DNA of 64,000 nucleotides from Paenibacillus silvestris (lineage in GTDB: Bacteria; Bacillota; Bacilli; Paenibacillales; NBRC-103111), in the NCBI RefSeq assembly GCF_009882985.1, contig NZ_WTUZ01000004.1, positions 94,166 through 158,165 of the forward strand. The letters run 5' to 3'. Each line of letters begins with the position of its first letter. Positions within the stretch are counted from its first letter, which is position 1. A model generated the notes under the pieces. That model did no database searches. It was not told where the DNA came from and saw nothing but the letters and a program-made list of their open reading frames with translations. A program made the translations under genes and the position numbers. Below are positions 23,750 to 32,479 of the stretch, one piece after another.

Positions 23750-24829
23750 ATGGAGCTTTTTCATTCTGAGTTTGTCCGATCCCTAAGAGAAGCCTCCTTT
23801 GATATGGAACAAGCTGGCGTTATTAGCGGGGAAGCATTGCAACACATATACGATCACAAACTGTTCAAGCTATTTCTGCCCGAAGAGGTCGGCGGCACAA
23901 TGACGGAACTTCCGAAGGCGCTCCATATCTTCGAACAAGCCTCGTGGATCAATGGAAGCTTCGGCTGGGCCGTGACGATCGGCTCCGGCGGGAATTACTT
24001 CTATTCTTGCTTCCCCTCTTCCTTGGCAGCCGATTTATTCAAGCGGAAGGAAGCTGTAATAGCTGGAAGCGGTCACCCATCCGGTACTGCCCGAAAAGTG
24101 GAAGGGGGCTATTTGTTGAATGGTTCCTGGAAATATAACAGTGGTTCGCCATACGCAACGATCTTTACCACGACTTGTACGGTCGATGATCCTGTCAATC
24201 CAGGCGTACAAGAGATTCTTGCTTTCGTTGTTCAGCCGGAACAGGTTAGAATTAAGGAAGATTGGGATGCTTTCGGCCTACGGGCGACAGCGAGCCACAC
24301 CGTAATCGTATCGGACGCTTTTGTCCCGGAGCATCTGGCTTTCAATGTGTCCTGCAGCACATTCCATGATCATCCGATCTATAGCTATCCATTCCAGTCG
24401 TTCGCCGAGGCTTCTTTCGCTGCTGTTGCAATCGGTATAGGCAGGCATTTCTTAGCTGAAACGAAGCTATTGATAGACAAGCACAAGGTAACCTGGGATC
24501 ATTCGAACCCAGCACGTTCATCGTTCCTTCAAGCACAGCTAGAGGAAGCAACACGTCTCTTACAGGAGCAAAAACTGCTATTCTATCGCGCTATCGAGGA
24601 TTCATGGACACGCCATGCAGCTGGCGAAAAGTTAACGGAAGAAGCGTGGAACGACATTGGAGCGCAATGCAAAGAAGCTGCAAAAACCGCATACTCGTTG
24701 GCACAGCAGCTTTTCCCTTACTTAGGCTTAGGCGCAACGATGCAGCATACGCTTATTAATCAAACATGGCGCGATTTACAGACTATTTGCCACCATGCAA
24801 TCTTGGTGGATTATCCAGCAAACCTATGA
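23750..24829 (+). CDS. acyl-CoA dehydrogenase-like flavoprotein (DszC/monooxygenase group), 359 aa
   Basis: The ATG at 23750 follows GAGAGGTG. The fold of the acyl-CoA dehydrogenase superfamily is visible: an N-terminal helical part (LFLPEEVGG), a middle beta domain with NGSWKYNSGSPYATIF near residue 130, and DAFGLRATASHTVIVSDAFV near residue 175. The catalytic glutamate of true acyl-CoA dehydrogenases is not evident, and the pattern fits flavin-dependent monooxygenases related to DszC and HsaA. The substrate is unknown. It stands alone, about 125 bases before the pyruvate oxidase-like gene. Confidence 0.75.
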   Translation: MELFHSEFVRSLREASFDMEQAGVISGEALQHIYDHKLFKLFLPEEVGGTMTELPKALHIFEQASWINGSFGWAVTIGSGGNYFYSCFPSSLAADLFKRKEAVIAGSGHPSGTARKVEGGYLLNGSWKYNSGSPYATIFTTTCTVDDPVNPGVQEILAFVVQPEQVRIKEDWDAFGLRATASHTVIVSDAFVPEHLAFNVSCSTFHDHPIYSYPFQSFAEASFAAVAIGIGRHFLAETKLLIDKHKVTWDHSNPARSSFLQAQLEEATRLLQEQKLLFYRAIEDSWTRHAAGEKLTEEAWNDIGAQCKEAAKTAYSLAQQLFPYLGLGATMQHTLINQTWRDLQTICHHAILVDYPANL

Positions 24830-24954
24830 GTTTGCTGGATTTTTGCATTTCAGAACCTATTGTCCTTTGGCAGAAGGGGGAAGCTCGTTCTCAAACAAGA
24901 ATAGGATGCTCGTATTATGGCAAAATAAAGAAAACAAAAAAGGAGTCGATTCCC

Positions 24955-26676
24955 ATGAGTAGAACGATAGCGGATTCCATCGTGGAATCCCTTCTGAACG
25001 CCGGCGTGAAGCGAATTTACGGTATTATCGGCGATTCGCTTAATGCCTTGCTTGATGCGATCCGTCGTTCTGGCAAAATCGAATGGATCCATGTCCGCCA
25101 CGAAGAGGTTGCAGCTTTCGCGGCGGGTGCGGATGCTGCCCTGAGCGGAGGAATCGCAGTATGTGCAGGTAGCAGTGGCCCCGGTAATCTGCATCTCATT
25201 AACGGATTATACGATTGCCATCGAAACCGGGTGCCCGTACTTGCGATTGCTGCTCATATACCGAGCAGTGAAATCGGCAGCGGCTTTTTTCAAGAGACCC
25301 GTCCGGACATGTTGTTTCAGGAATGCAGCTTTTTTTGTGAAGTCGTAACAGGACCGGGGCAAATGCCGCGAGCGGTTACGATGGCCATGCAGACCGCGAC
25401 GGCAAGGTCGGGTGTTTCCGTCTTAGTGCTTCCGGGTGATGTAGCTGCTTTCGAACACGACGAAAGCCCCGTACCGGAACGCACGATTCATTCCGCGCGG
25501 CCAATTGTCTGCCCTTCCGCAGACGAGTTGAAGACGCTTGCCGACTACTTAAACAAAGGCAAGAAGATCACCCTGCTGTGCGGTGCCGGTTGCGCGGGAG
25601 CACATGCTTCGCTTATGAAGCTGTGCGAGAAACTACAATCCCCGATGGTCATAGCGCTGCGAGGAAAAGAATATCTGGAATATGACAATCCGTATTCTGT
25701 TGGATTAACTGGCCTTATCGGTTTTTCTTCCGGATATCACGCCATGATGGAATGCGATGTCTTACTCATGCTGGGTACCGATTTTCCCTATCGGCAATTT
25801 TATCCACATGAAGCAACCATCCTTCAGGTTGATTTGGATTCCTCCCGTCTAGGCCGGAGAACGACGCTAGCCTATGGAGTGTGCGGGGACGTGAAGACGA
25901 CGGTCGACATGTTAATCCCCTTGTTAAACGAACCACACGCTCCTGATCATCTGCAGCACTTTGCTGCACATTATGCCAAAGTCCGCAAGGAACTGGACCA
26001 TCTTGCAGCTCCGGGCAGAGCACCTATTCATCCGCAATTTCTCATGAAGGCAATCAGTGATCTCGCAGATGAGGATGCCGTTTTTACATGCGATGTTGGG
26101 ACGCCGACTGTTTGGGCTGCCCGATATTTGAGTATGAATGGAAAAAGAAGGCTGCTAGGCTCGTTTAACCATGGGACCATGGCGAATGCGATGCCCCAGG
26201 CGATTGGGGCGCAGGTTGCGCAGCCAGGACGTCAGGTCATATCGCTGTCGGGGGACGGGGGACTCACGATGCTGCTCGGAGATCTATTGACTCTTCGCCA
26301 GCATAAACTCCCGATCAAGATCGTTGTCTTTAATAATGGCGCGCTTGCCTTCGTAGAATTGGAGATGAAAGCGGCCGGCTTTTTAGAATTTGGCACGGAA
26401 CTCGACAATCCGAATTTTGCGACCCTTGCTCAAGCGATGGGAATCGAAGGAATTCGGGTCGAGGATCCGAATGACTTGGAAAGCGCCGTTCAGCGTGCGT
26501 TCGAACACAACGGTCCGGTATTGCTGGACGTCATCGTTAATCGTCAGGAGCTGGCTATGCCGCCGAAGATCAACTTCGAGCAGGCACGCGGATTTACGAT
26601 GTGGATGCTGAAAGCCGTATTGAATGGACAAGGCAACGAAATCATCGAGCTGGCGAAAACGAATCTCCTTCGGTAA
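24955..26676 (+). CDS. pyruvate oxidase-like thiamine diphosphate enzyme, 573 aa
   Basis: The ATG at 24955 follows AAAAGGAG. A longer open frame upstream overlaps the previous gene and has no ribosome binding site. The catalytic glutamate lies in HVRHEEVAAFAAGADA near residue 50. The thiamine diphosphate and magnesium motif SGDGGLTML with its following NN pair lies near residue 435-465. Length and sequence layout match YdaP/PoxB-type pyruvate oxidases, which convert pyruvate to acetate or acetyl phosphate. The C-terminal segment MPPKINFEQARGF is typical of that subgroup. Acetolactate synthase and indolepyruvate decarboxylase are less likely alternatives. Confidence 0.85.
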   Translation: MSRTIADSIVESLLNAGVKRIYGIIGDSLNALLDAIRRSGKIEWIHVRHEEVAAFAAGADAALSGGIAVCAGSSGPGNLHLINGLYDCHRNRVPVLAIAAHIPSSEIGSGFFQETRPDMLFQECSFFCEVVTGPGQMPRAVTMAMQTATARSGVSVLVLPGDVAAFEHDESPVPERTIHSARPIVCPSADELKTLADYLNKGKKITLLCGAGCAGAHASLMKLCEKLQSPMVIALRGKEYLEYDNPYSVGLTGLIGFSSGYHAMMECDVLLMLGTDFPYRQFYPHEATILQVDLDSSRLGRRTTLAYGVCGDVKTTVDMLIPLLNEPHAPDHLQHFAAHYAKVRKELDHLAAPGRAPIHPQFLMKAISDLADEDAVFTCDVGTPTVWAARYLSMNGKRRLLGSFNHGTMANAMPQAIGAQVAQPGRQVISLSGDGGLTMLLGDLLTLRQHKLPIKIVVFNNGALAFVELEMKAAGFLEFGTELDNPNFATLAQAMGIEGIRVEDPNDLESAVQRAFEHNGPVLLDVIVNRQELAMPPKINFEQARGFTMWMLKAVLNGQGNEIIELAKTNLLR

Positions 26677-26715
26677 AATAGCCCCCATCTGATCTGTCAG
26701 ATGGGGGCTATTTTA
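26676..26715 (+). terminator. terminator of the pyruvate oxidase-like gene
   Basis: AAATAGCCCCCATCTG / CAGATGGGGGCTATTTT with a six-base loop overlaps the stop codon. The symmetrical A and T tracts make it potentially bidirectional. Confidence 0.9.
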
Positions 26716-26758
26716 GTGCGAGAAGCACCTGGTTTATTTCATTAGGATAAATCTCCTA

Positions 26759-26814
26759 TTTACAATCGACTCTAAGTCATTTATTATTGACTCAAAGTCA
26801 ATGACTCTAAGTCA
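26759..26814 (+). promoter_or_regulatory. promoter of the SDR gene with three TetR-type operators
   Basis: TTTACA at 26759-26764 and TATTAT at 26782-26787 are 17 bases apart. Three palindromes of the form TTGACT-N3-AGTCAA lie on it: TCGACTCTAAGTCAT at 26766-26780 in the spacer, ATTGACTCAAAGTCAAT at 26786-26802 beside the -10, and TGACTCTAAGTCA at 26802-26814 downstream. A fourth copy controls the TetR gene at 27784. Confidence 0.8.
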
Positions 26815-26856
26815 ATTAAGTTTACTTTTAAATAAATAAAGCTGGAGGAAGATGTA

Positions 26857-27678
26857 ATGAACAAAAAAGTTATTTTAATTACAGGCGCATCATCCGGTAT
26901 TGGCAAAGAAACGGCCAAGAAACTACTGTCCGAAGGTCAAATTGTATATGCTGCAGCAAGAAGGCTCGATCAGATGCGGGACCTGCAGGAAGCAGGAGCG
27001 ATTATCGTGCAGTTGGATATTTCGAAAGAGGAAGAGATCCGAGCTTGTATGGACAAAATCATCCGTGAGCAGGGAAGGATTGACGTACTATTCAATAACG
27101 CCGGATTCGGCCTTTATGGGAGTGTTGAGGAAGTTAGTCTCGATGATGCGCGATACCAGTTTGAGGTAAATCTATTCGGCCTTGCTAGAATGACCCAGCT
27201 TGTCGTGCCTTATATGAGGGAGCAGCGAAACGGGAAAATTATCAATACCTCTTCTGTAGGCGGGAAAATTTATACGCCGCTTGGCGCATGGTACCATGCG
27301 AGCAAACATGCGCTGGAAGGATGGTCCGATTGCTTGAGACTCGAACTGCAGCCGTTCGGGATCGATGTCATCATCCTTGAACCGGGGATTATTGAGACCT
27401 CATTCGGCGATGTGATGAGCGAACCGATGATGAGATATTCTGGCAACGGCCCATATAGGGAACTAGCAAAAAAGATCGCGAATACAACACGGAAATCTTA
27501 TCAAGCCGGAGGAGGGTCACCAGCTGACTTAGTGGCGAATATCGTCGCGGAATCCATCGCAACAAGCAATCCCAAAATTCGATATGCCGTCGGTAAAATG
27601 GCAAAACCATTGATCATGCTGAGAAAATGGATCAGTGACAGGAATTTCGATAAGCTCATTATGAGTCAGATGAAATAA
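26857..27678 (+). CDS. short-chain dehydrogenase/reductase, 273 aa
   Basis: The classical SDR features are complete: TGASSGIGKETAKKLL for NAD(P) binding at residues 8-23, NNAGFGLYG near 80, the serine in NTSSVGG near 130, and the catalytic YHASK near residue 147. A basic AARR after the second strand suggests NADP(H). The substrate is unknown. The promoter is covered by three operators of the TetR-type regulator encoded downstream, so the enzyme is probably induced by the regulator's ligand, perhaps a hydrophobic or reactive carbonyl compound (inference). Confidence 0.9.
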   Translation: MNKKVILITGASSGIGKETAKKLLSEGQIVYAAARRLDQMRDLQEAGAIIVQLDISKEEEIRACMDKIIREQGRIDVLFNNAGFGLYGSVEEVSLDDARYQFEVNLFGLARMTQLVVPYMREQRNGKIINTSSVGGKIYTPLGAWYHASKHALEGWSDCLRLELQPFGIDVIILEPGIIETSFGDVMSEPMMRYSGNGPYRELAKKIANTTRKSYQAGGGSPADLVANIVAESIATSNPKIRYAVGKMAKPLIMLRKWISDRNFDKLIMSQMK

Positions 27679-27756
27679 AACTAGCCTTGCTTACCAACAC
27701 CCTGGTTCCGGTTTGAGGAATTGCTTAACTTGAAATCAAGGTATGGGTCTGCACCC

Positions 27757-27800
27757 TTGACAAGCTTCCTGGTATTCCTTACGATTGACTGCAAGTCAAT
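27757..27800 (+). promoter_or_regulatory. autoregulated promoter of the TetR gene
   Basis: A consensus TTGACA at 27757-27762 and TACGAT at 27780-27785 have a 17-base spacer. The palindrome ATTGACTGCAAGTCAAT at 27784-27800 starts inside the -10, where a bound repressor would block RNA polymerase. It matches the SDR operators in both half-sites. Confidence 0.8.
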
Positions 27801-27827
27801 AAAAGGTTTATCGATGGGGGTGTTTGA

Positions 27828-28484
27828 ATGAGAAGAGCTATGACCGATAGTGCGAAAGCAGAGAAAGCCAAGTTTATTTTAGATACTGCACGCGAAATGT
27901 ATCGGAATCGCAATTTTGATGAAATCAAAATGAGCGATATCGCGAAGGCGGCGAACGTTTCAAACGGGACTTTATTTTACTATTACAAGACGAAGGAAAT
28001 CCTGTTTATGGAATTGTTGTTTCAAGAATACGTGAAGCGTTTTCAAAATTTTGCGAATATCCTTCTTCCCCATGAAGCAATGACATATGATGAATTCAAA
28101 ACCTTTTTTCTGGACGAAATGGCAAGCATCCTTGATCAGAATTCCTACTTGATTCGGTTGAGTGCGATTAAGAATACGATCTTGGAAAAGAATATCGATC
28201 TGGAAACTGCGGTTAAAGATAGCACTGGGTTGTACGCGATATTGGAGAATATCGTAAGCTTATTGTCTGAACGAGTAAGTGTTTTGAACGCGGAAGCCTT
28301 CTATGAGCTGCTGTTGGCACAGAATGCCTTAATTGTAGGCTATGCCAATATGGCGAGTATGCCTGATGTGCTGCTTCAAGCGATTGATCAGCATGGTCTG
28401 GAAGGTTTCCAGATTAATTTCAAGAATCATGCATTGACTGCCATGGAATATTACCTTGTTGGTTTCTATGAAAGATTTAAATGA
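27828..28484 (+). CDS. TetR-family transcriptional regulator, 218 aa
   Basis: An N-terminal TetR helix-turn-helix lies at about residues 15-60 (MYRNRNFDEIKMSDIAKAAN, then VSNGTLFYYYKTKEILF). The C-terminal helical domain would bind the inducer and form the dimer. It most likely represses itself and the SDR gene, because the same palindrome overlies both promoters. The preceding gene is the SDR, but a separate promoter shows it is not merely co-transcribed. Confidence 0.92.
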   Translation: MRRAMTDSAKAEKAKFILDTAREMYRNRNFDEIKMSDIAKAANVSNGTLFYYYKTKEILFMELLFQEYVKRFQNFANILLPHEAMTYDEFKTFFLDEMASILDQNSYLIRLSAIKNTILEKNIDLETAVKDSTGLYAILENIVSLLSERVSVLNAEAFYELLLAQNALIVGYANMASMPDVLLQAIDQHGLEGFQINFKNHALTAMEYYLVGFYERFK

Positions 28485-28492
28485 CGGAAAAT

Positions 28493-28520
28493 AAGGCTGC
28501 CGACGATTCGGTGGCCTTTT
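28493..28520 (+). terminator. terminator of the TetR gene
   Basis: AAGGCTGCCG / CGGTGGCCTT stem with a six-base loop and a TTTT tail. Confidence 0.7.
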
Positions 28521-28630
28521 CTCGGCGGTTGTGAGTTATACGCAACTACCATGTATTTGCAGCGTCTATTTGTAGGGGAATATTTGTCCTGATTGCTCTT
28601 ATTAGACGTAAACAAGGAGGCTGTACGACC

Positions 28631-29116
28631 ATGTTGAAACTTTTTGAATATAACTGGCTAGTACGCAAAGATTGGTTTGACTGGTGTGATTCGGTAGCGG
28701 AAATAGAATTGCTGGAGAGACGCACAGGGGGACCTGGCAGTATTCTCTATACGTTGTTTCACATCATAGATGTCGAGCACAGTTGGATAAGCGTATTGCA
28801 AGGAAAGCCGGAGCCACAAGAGCCTCCTTTCCAGGACTATGCCAATGTGAAGAAGTTAAGAGAATATTCCGCACGCTGCCATGAGGAAATCGCTCCCTTC
28901 ATCTACGCTTGGAACAGCAGTATGGAGACTCGTATTTTAGAGGACGGAAACCCAACAATCCAATCAGAGGGCTTCAAATTCGGGGAGATTATGCGACATG
29001 TCCTTGCCCATGAGATCCATCACGTCGGCCAATTGTCCGTATGGTCGCGAGAAATTGGCAAGCAGCCGATTAGTGCAAACGTAATTCGAAGAGGATTGTT
29101 CGATCATCACCAATAA
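28631..29116 (+). CDS. DinB-family protein, 161 aa
   Basis: The three-histidine metal site of the DinB four-helix bundle is visible in FHIIDVEHSW near residue 40 and HVLAHEIHHVGQL near residue 125-137. DinB/YfiT-like proteins are metal-dependent, and several act as thiol transferases. The specific reaction is unknown here. The start follows AAGGAGG at 28615. It is a single-gene unit. Confidence 0.88.
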   Translation: MLKLFEYNWLVRKDWFDWCDSVAEIELLERRTGGPGSILYTLFHIIDVEHSWISVLQGKPEPQEPPFQDYANVKKLREYSARCHEEIAPFIYAWNSSMETRILEDGNPTIQSEGFKFGEIMRHVLAHEIHHVGQLSVWSREIGKQPISANVIRRGLFDHHQ

Positions 29117-29167
29117 GGCGAGATTTCCCGATTTATACACGATATGGATGGGTGGAGATGGTTAGGT

Positions 29168-29773
29168 ATGAATCTTTTTAATAACTGCGTGGGGAAGAGA
29201 CTAAATGCTTCTCTTCAATGGATGAATGAACCAGATGAATGGGCATTTTCTGAACAAAATTCACTTAGGATTACCGCGCCGCCTCGTGCAGACTTCTTTC
29301 ATAACCCAACACTGGGAAGTAGAAAAAGTTCTGCTCCATTCCTGTATACGACAACAAATACAAATTTTATTATAACCACACGGGTTAGCGTAGACATACG
29401 TGACCGGAATGACTCCGGATGCCTTATGGTAATGGCAGATGAGAATAACTGGGCCAAGTTATGTTATGAGGATTTTAGAGGTCGACCCTCCATTATTAGT
29501 GTTGTAACGAAAGATATTTCAGATGATTCTATCGGTGACGATGTCGGGAATACAAACCCTTACTTAAGAGTATCTCGCTTTGAGAATTGTATAGCTTTTC
29601 ATTATTCTCTTGATGGTAATGAATGGGCGTTAGTACGGTATTTTGGATTGAATAATATCCCTAGTTTGAAAGTCGGTGTAGTTGCCCAGAGTCCAGTTGG
29701 TGATGGATGTGTAGTGCAATTCGATTTCTTACACCTAATTCCTAATACAAATGTAGATGTAAGAAATATATAA
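29168..29773 (+). CDS. DUF1349 domain protein, 201 aa
   Basis: The entire protein matches the concanavalin A-like DUF1349 fold related to the C-terminal domain of GH43 xylosidases: SLRITAPPRADFFHNP near residue 40, then DRNDSGCLMVM, NNWAKLCYE and FHYSLDGNEWALVRYF. There is no signal peptide or catalytic partner domain. The ATG at 29168 is used. The in-frame ATG at 29144 has no ribosome binding site. It may bind carbohydrate in the cytosol, but no role is established for stand-alone members. Confidence 0.85.
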   Translation: MNLFNNCVGKRLNASLQWMNEPDEWAFSEQNSLRITAPPRADFFHNPTLGSRKSSAPFLYTTTNTNFIITTRVSVDIRDRNDSGCLMVMADENNWAKLCYEDFRGRPSIISVVTKDISDDSIGDDVGNTNPYLRVSRFENCIAFHYSLDGNEWALVRYFGLNNIPSLKVGVVAQSPVGDGCVVQFDFLHLIPNTNVDVRNI

Positions 29774-29787
29774 TAAATTAAACTTGA

Positions 29788-29816
29788 AAGTCGCATGTTA
29801 TGCATGCGGCTTTTTG
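29788..29816 (+). terminator. terminator of the DUF1349 gene
   Basis: AAGTCGCATG / GCATGCGGCTT stem followed by TTTTT, 15 bases after the stop. Confidence 0.8.
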
Positions 29817-29999
29817 ATTCTTTTCCGATCATTCAGAACACTCCCTCGTTTCTTCGTGCCTGAGAGTGTGGGAGCATATTACGCGGCAACGGCTCCCTAT
29901 TCTCATTTAAGGGCAGCATAGATTAGTAACAGTTGTTATAATTACTTTTACAAAACCGGAAGGTGCAACCCTAATCTCATGTTAAAGGAGCTATTCTTG

Positions 30000-30752
30000 A
30001 TGTATACACATCACCAAACGGCTATTGAAATGGTTACAAACAAACTCAAGGTTAAGGAAGAAATCCTGGCAATCATTGTAGGCGGCTCTGTTGCGCATGG
30101 TTTTGCAAAAGAAGATTCGGATATAGACCTTATGTTGGTCGTTTCGGATGAGAGTTATCGTTCGGCATTAGAAAGCGGGGATATTCATTATCATGAAACG
30201 GAGTCAACGCCTTATACTGGCGGCTATGTGGATGGAAAATATACCTCAGTTTCGTACATAAAAAAAGTAGCCGAATTTGGCAGCGAACCAGCTCGGTTTG
30301 CCTTCAAGGATGCAATAGTGAGTTATAGCGAAATAGTTGGCCTAGAAGAGTTGGTACAATCGGCATCATGCTATCCTATTGAGCGGAAAAACGAAACGAT
30401 GGAAAAATTTCATGCTCAATTTGAAGGTTGGAGATGGATGTTCTATGAAGGTTTAAAAAAGAACGAGCCCTATGTGATAGAATTCTCAGTGACTAATTTC
30501 GTTTTATTTGCGGGGCGGCTCATTTTGGCCTATAACGAGGTTGTCTATCCTTATCATAAATGGTTTATGAGAGTGCTGGAAGGTGTTCATGACAAACCGA
30601 ATGATCTTATTCTGATTATGAATAACGTGCTGACAAATAAATCGAAGGAAAGCGTCGAAGTGTTATATGAGTGTGTCGCACAATTCCATCAATGGCCTAA
30701 GTCAGAGAAGGGATGGCATGTTAGATTTATGCTTGATAGCGAACTGAACTAG
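30000..30752 (+). CDS. nucleotidyltransferase-fold protein, 250 aa
   Basis: The MNT-type nucleotidyltransferase signature GGSVAHGFAKEDSDIDLMLV lies near residues 25-45, with the metal-binding D-x-D. The remainder is helical. Relatives include aminoglycoside-modifying and MNT antitoxin-type enzymes, and the sequence does not separate these. No HEPN gene is adjacent, which argues against a HEPN/MNT toxin-antitoxin pair. The ATG at 30000 is chosen because AAAGGAG lies nine bases upstream. Confidence 0.8.
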   Translation: MYTHHQTAIEMVTNKLKVKEEILAIIVGGSVAHGFAKEDSDIDLMLVVSDESYRSALESGDIHYHETESTPYTGGYVDGKYTSVSYIKKVAEFGSEPARFAFKDAIVSYSEIVGLEELVQSASCYPIERKNETMEKFHAQFEGWRWMFYEGLKKNEPYVIEFSVTNFVLFAGRLILAYNEVVYPYHKWFMRVLEGVHDKPNDLILIMNNVLTNKSKESVEVLYECVAQFHQWPKSEKGWHVRFMLDSELN

Positions 30753-30812
30753 ATGACGGGACATGTACCCGTAGCTGATCTCTAATACCTTCATGCTCTT
30801 ATAAGTATTTTG

Positions 30813-30863
30813 AAAAGCGTACTTCCCGAAGCTGTTCGCCCAGGGAGTACGCGATTTGTTATT
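30813..30863 (-). terminator. bidirectional terminator between converging genes
   Basis: GCGTACTTCCC / AGGGAGTACGC with a 14-base loop lies between the converging nucleotidyltransferase and galactokinase genes. T-rich tails follow in both directions (GATTTGTTATTTTT on plus, TTTTCAAAAT on minus). Confidence 0.75.
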
Positions 30864-30908
30864 TTTGGCGGGGACAATAAGCAGGGCTGCTCCATCCGAA
30901 AGGCTAGT

Positions 30909-32210
30909 TTAAGGATGTTGCCGCGCTTCCCCATTTAAGCAGACTGCTCCAATTTCGCGTATGCGGATCACGAACAGTTCCGTCCCAGTCGTACGCCCGA
31001 TTAGTTCCCGGTATTCCGCTACTGCCGCATGTGGCAGAACCGCGAGAATGACGCCGGCGAAACCACCCCCGTGTACTCTGCAGGCACCATCGCCCAATTG
31101 GTTGATGAAACGTTCGGTAATGGCGAGTGTAAGCGCAATCCCCTGTTCACGTGACACCGATTCTTGGTAGATGTTCTGCAGCCATTTCCACGAGGAATTA
31201 CCTGAAGCGGTAATATACTTCAGCACGGTCTGCCACTCGCCCGCCTTAATCGCCTCTGCCTGCTGCTCGACGCGGTCATTTTCATCCAGATAATGGAGCG
31301 CCCGCAGCACCGCACGATCTCCGGTAGTTTCGCGGAGTTCCGCAAGCCGGCCGTAGATCATCTCTGCCGTCAAATCACGGCATACCTCTACACCAAAGGC
31401 GTGTGCCACCGCCCGCATCTCGTTCGGAATCGATGCATAATCCTTCGTCAGGTCTGCATGGTTACCGCCGGTGCTGACGATGACAAGGCTGTAACCTGCT
31501 GCTTCAAAGGTGCCTGTAATACGTTCGATTTGAGGCTCGGCTGGATCCTTAAAGTCGATTGTGATCATACCACCGTGCGAACAAGCCATCTGGTCTAGCA
31601 TGCCTGATGGCTTGTTCCAATACCTATTTTCTGCATACTTCCCAATGCGCGACATCATGACCGCATCCATCTCTCCATTGTTGTAGAAAGTACTTAGCAT
31701 CTGGCAGATCAGAACTTCAAAAGATGCAGAGGAGCTGAGTCCTGACGCTGGAAGCACGTTACTGCTGACGTAAGCATGGAATCCGCCGATTCGGTACCCG
31801 TGCTGCTGGAAACCGCGTGCAATACCACGGATCAAAGCAGCCGTCCCTCCCTCGCCTGATTGAGGTTCTAGATCATCTAGATGGATGACTGACATACCTG
31901 GATATCCTTCGGAAATTACGGAAATCACTCCGGTGTCCACCGCTGCTGCAGCTGCAATCGTATCTAACTGAATACTAGCCGCAAGCACCTTTCCATTGTT
32001 ATGGTCCGTATGATTGCCGCCTATCTCTGTGCGACCCGGAGCACTGAAGTATTTCAACGCCTCTATATGTCCATATTGCGCAAGGTATCCTCCCATACAC
32101 CTCCGGTATCTGTCGATCTGTCCTTCTCGGTCTTGGCTGCTGCCGTACATCTGGTCTAGCATCTGTTGTGTCTGAGCCGAATTGAAAAGCTGTTCGAATT
32201 GATCGTTCAT
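30909..32210 (-). CDS. galK: galactokinase-family GHMP kinase, 433 aa
   Basis: The galactose-type signature reads GRTEIGGNHTDHNNG near residue 62. The ATP-binding motif VLPASGLSSSASFE lies near 150 and VHGGGFAGVILAVL near 375. Galactokinase phosphorylates galactose in the Leloir pathway. The signature departs from the usual GEH(T/I)DY by having GNHTDH, so a related sugar is possible. No galE or galT lies nearby. The start is behind CAGGAGGAAC. It is transcribed alone, against the neighbouring genes. Confidence 0.78.
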   Translation of the reverse strand: MNDQFEQLFNSAQTQQMLDQMYGSSQDREGQIDRYRRCMGGYLAQYGHIEALKYFSAPGRTEIGGNHTDHNNGKVLAASIQLDTIAAAAAVDTGVISVISEGYPGMSVIHLDDLEPQSGEGGTAALIRGIARGFQQHGYRIGGFHAYVSSNVLPASGLSSSASFEVLICQMLSTFYNNGEMDAVMMSRIGKYAENRYWNKPSGMLDQMACSHGGMITIDFKDPAEPQIERITGTFEAAGYSLVIVSTGGNHADLTKDYASIPNEMRAVAHAFGVEVCRDLTAEMIYGRLAELRETTGDRAVLRALHYLDENDRVEQQAEAIKAGEWQTVLKYITASGNSSWKWLQNIYQESVSREQGIALTLAITERFINQLGDGACRVHGGGFAGVILAVLPHAAVAEYRELIGRTTGTELFVIRIREIGAVCLNGEARQHP

Positions 32211-32479
32211 CTTGAATGTTCCTCCTGGTTCTAACTGTTTGAGTAGTAGTAGTTATCATGTCCAATGTACGTCGTAAATCCGTGTATCTATAAAGATTAT
32301 ATAAGATGATTCTAATGATTATAAGCTGCTAAATACCGACTCCTGGCACACTGAAAGCACGCTGTTAAGCGATCTTGGAAACTGTCTCTTTAAAGATTGT
32401 ATCCATTTATGCGGTTGTAAGAAATAATGAAATCAGTTTTACCGCATGATGAAAACATAATCACATAAAGAGGTGCATC

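Noticed and set aside
30000..30752. MNT antitoxin of a HEPN/MNT pair
   Set aside because: No HEPN-type gene is adjacent on either side, and the protein is longer than typical MNT antitoxins.
32350..32366. cre site upstream of system 2 (TGAAAGCACGCTGTTA)
   Set aside because: The half-sites are two bases too far apart for the CcpA consensus.
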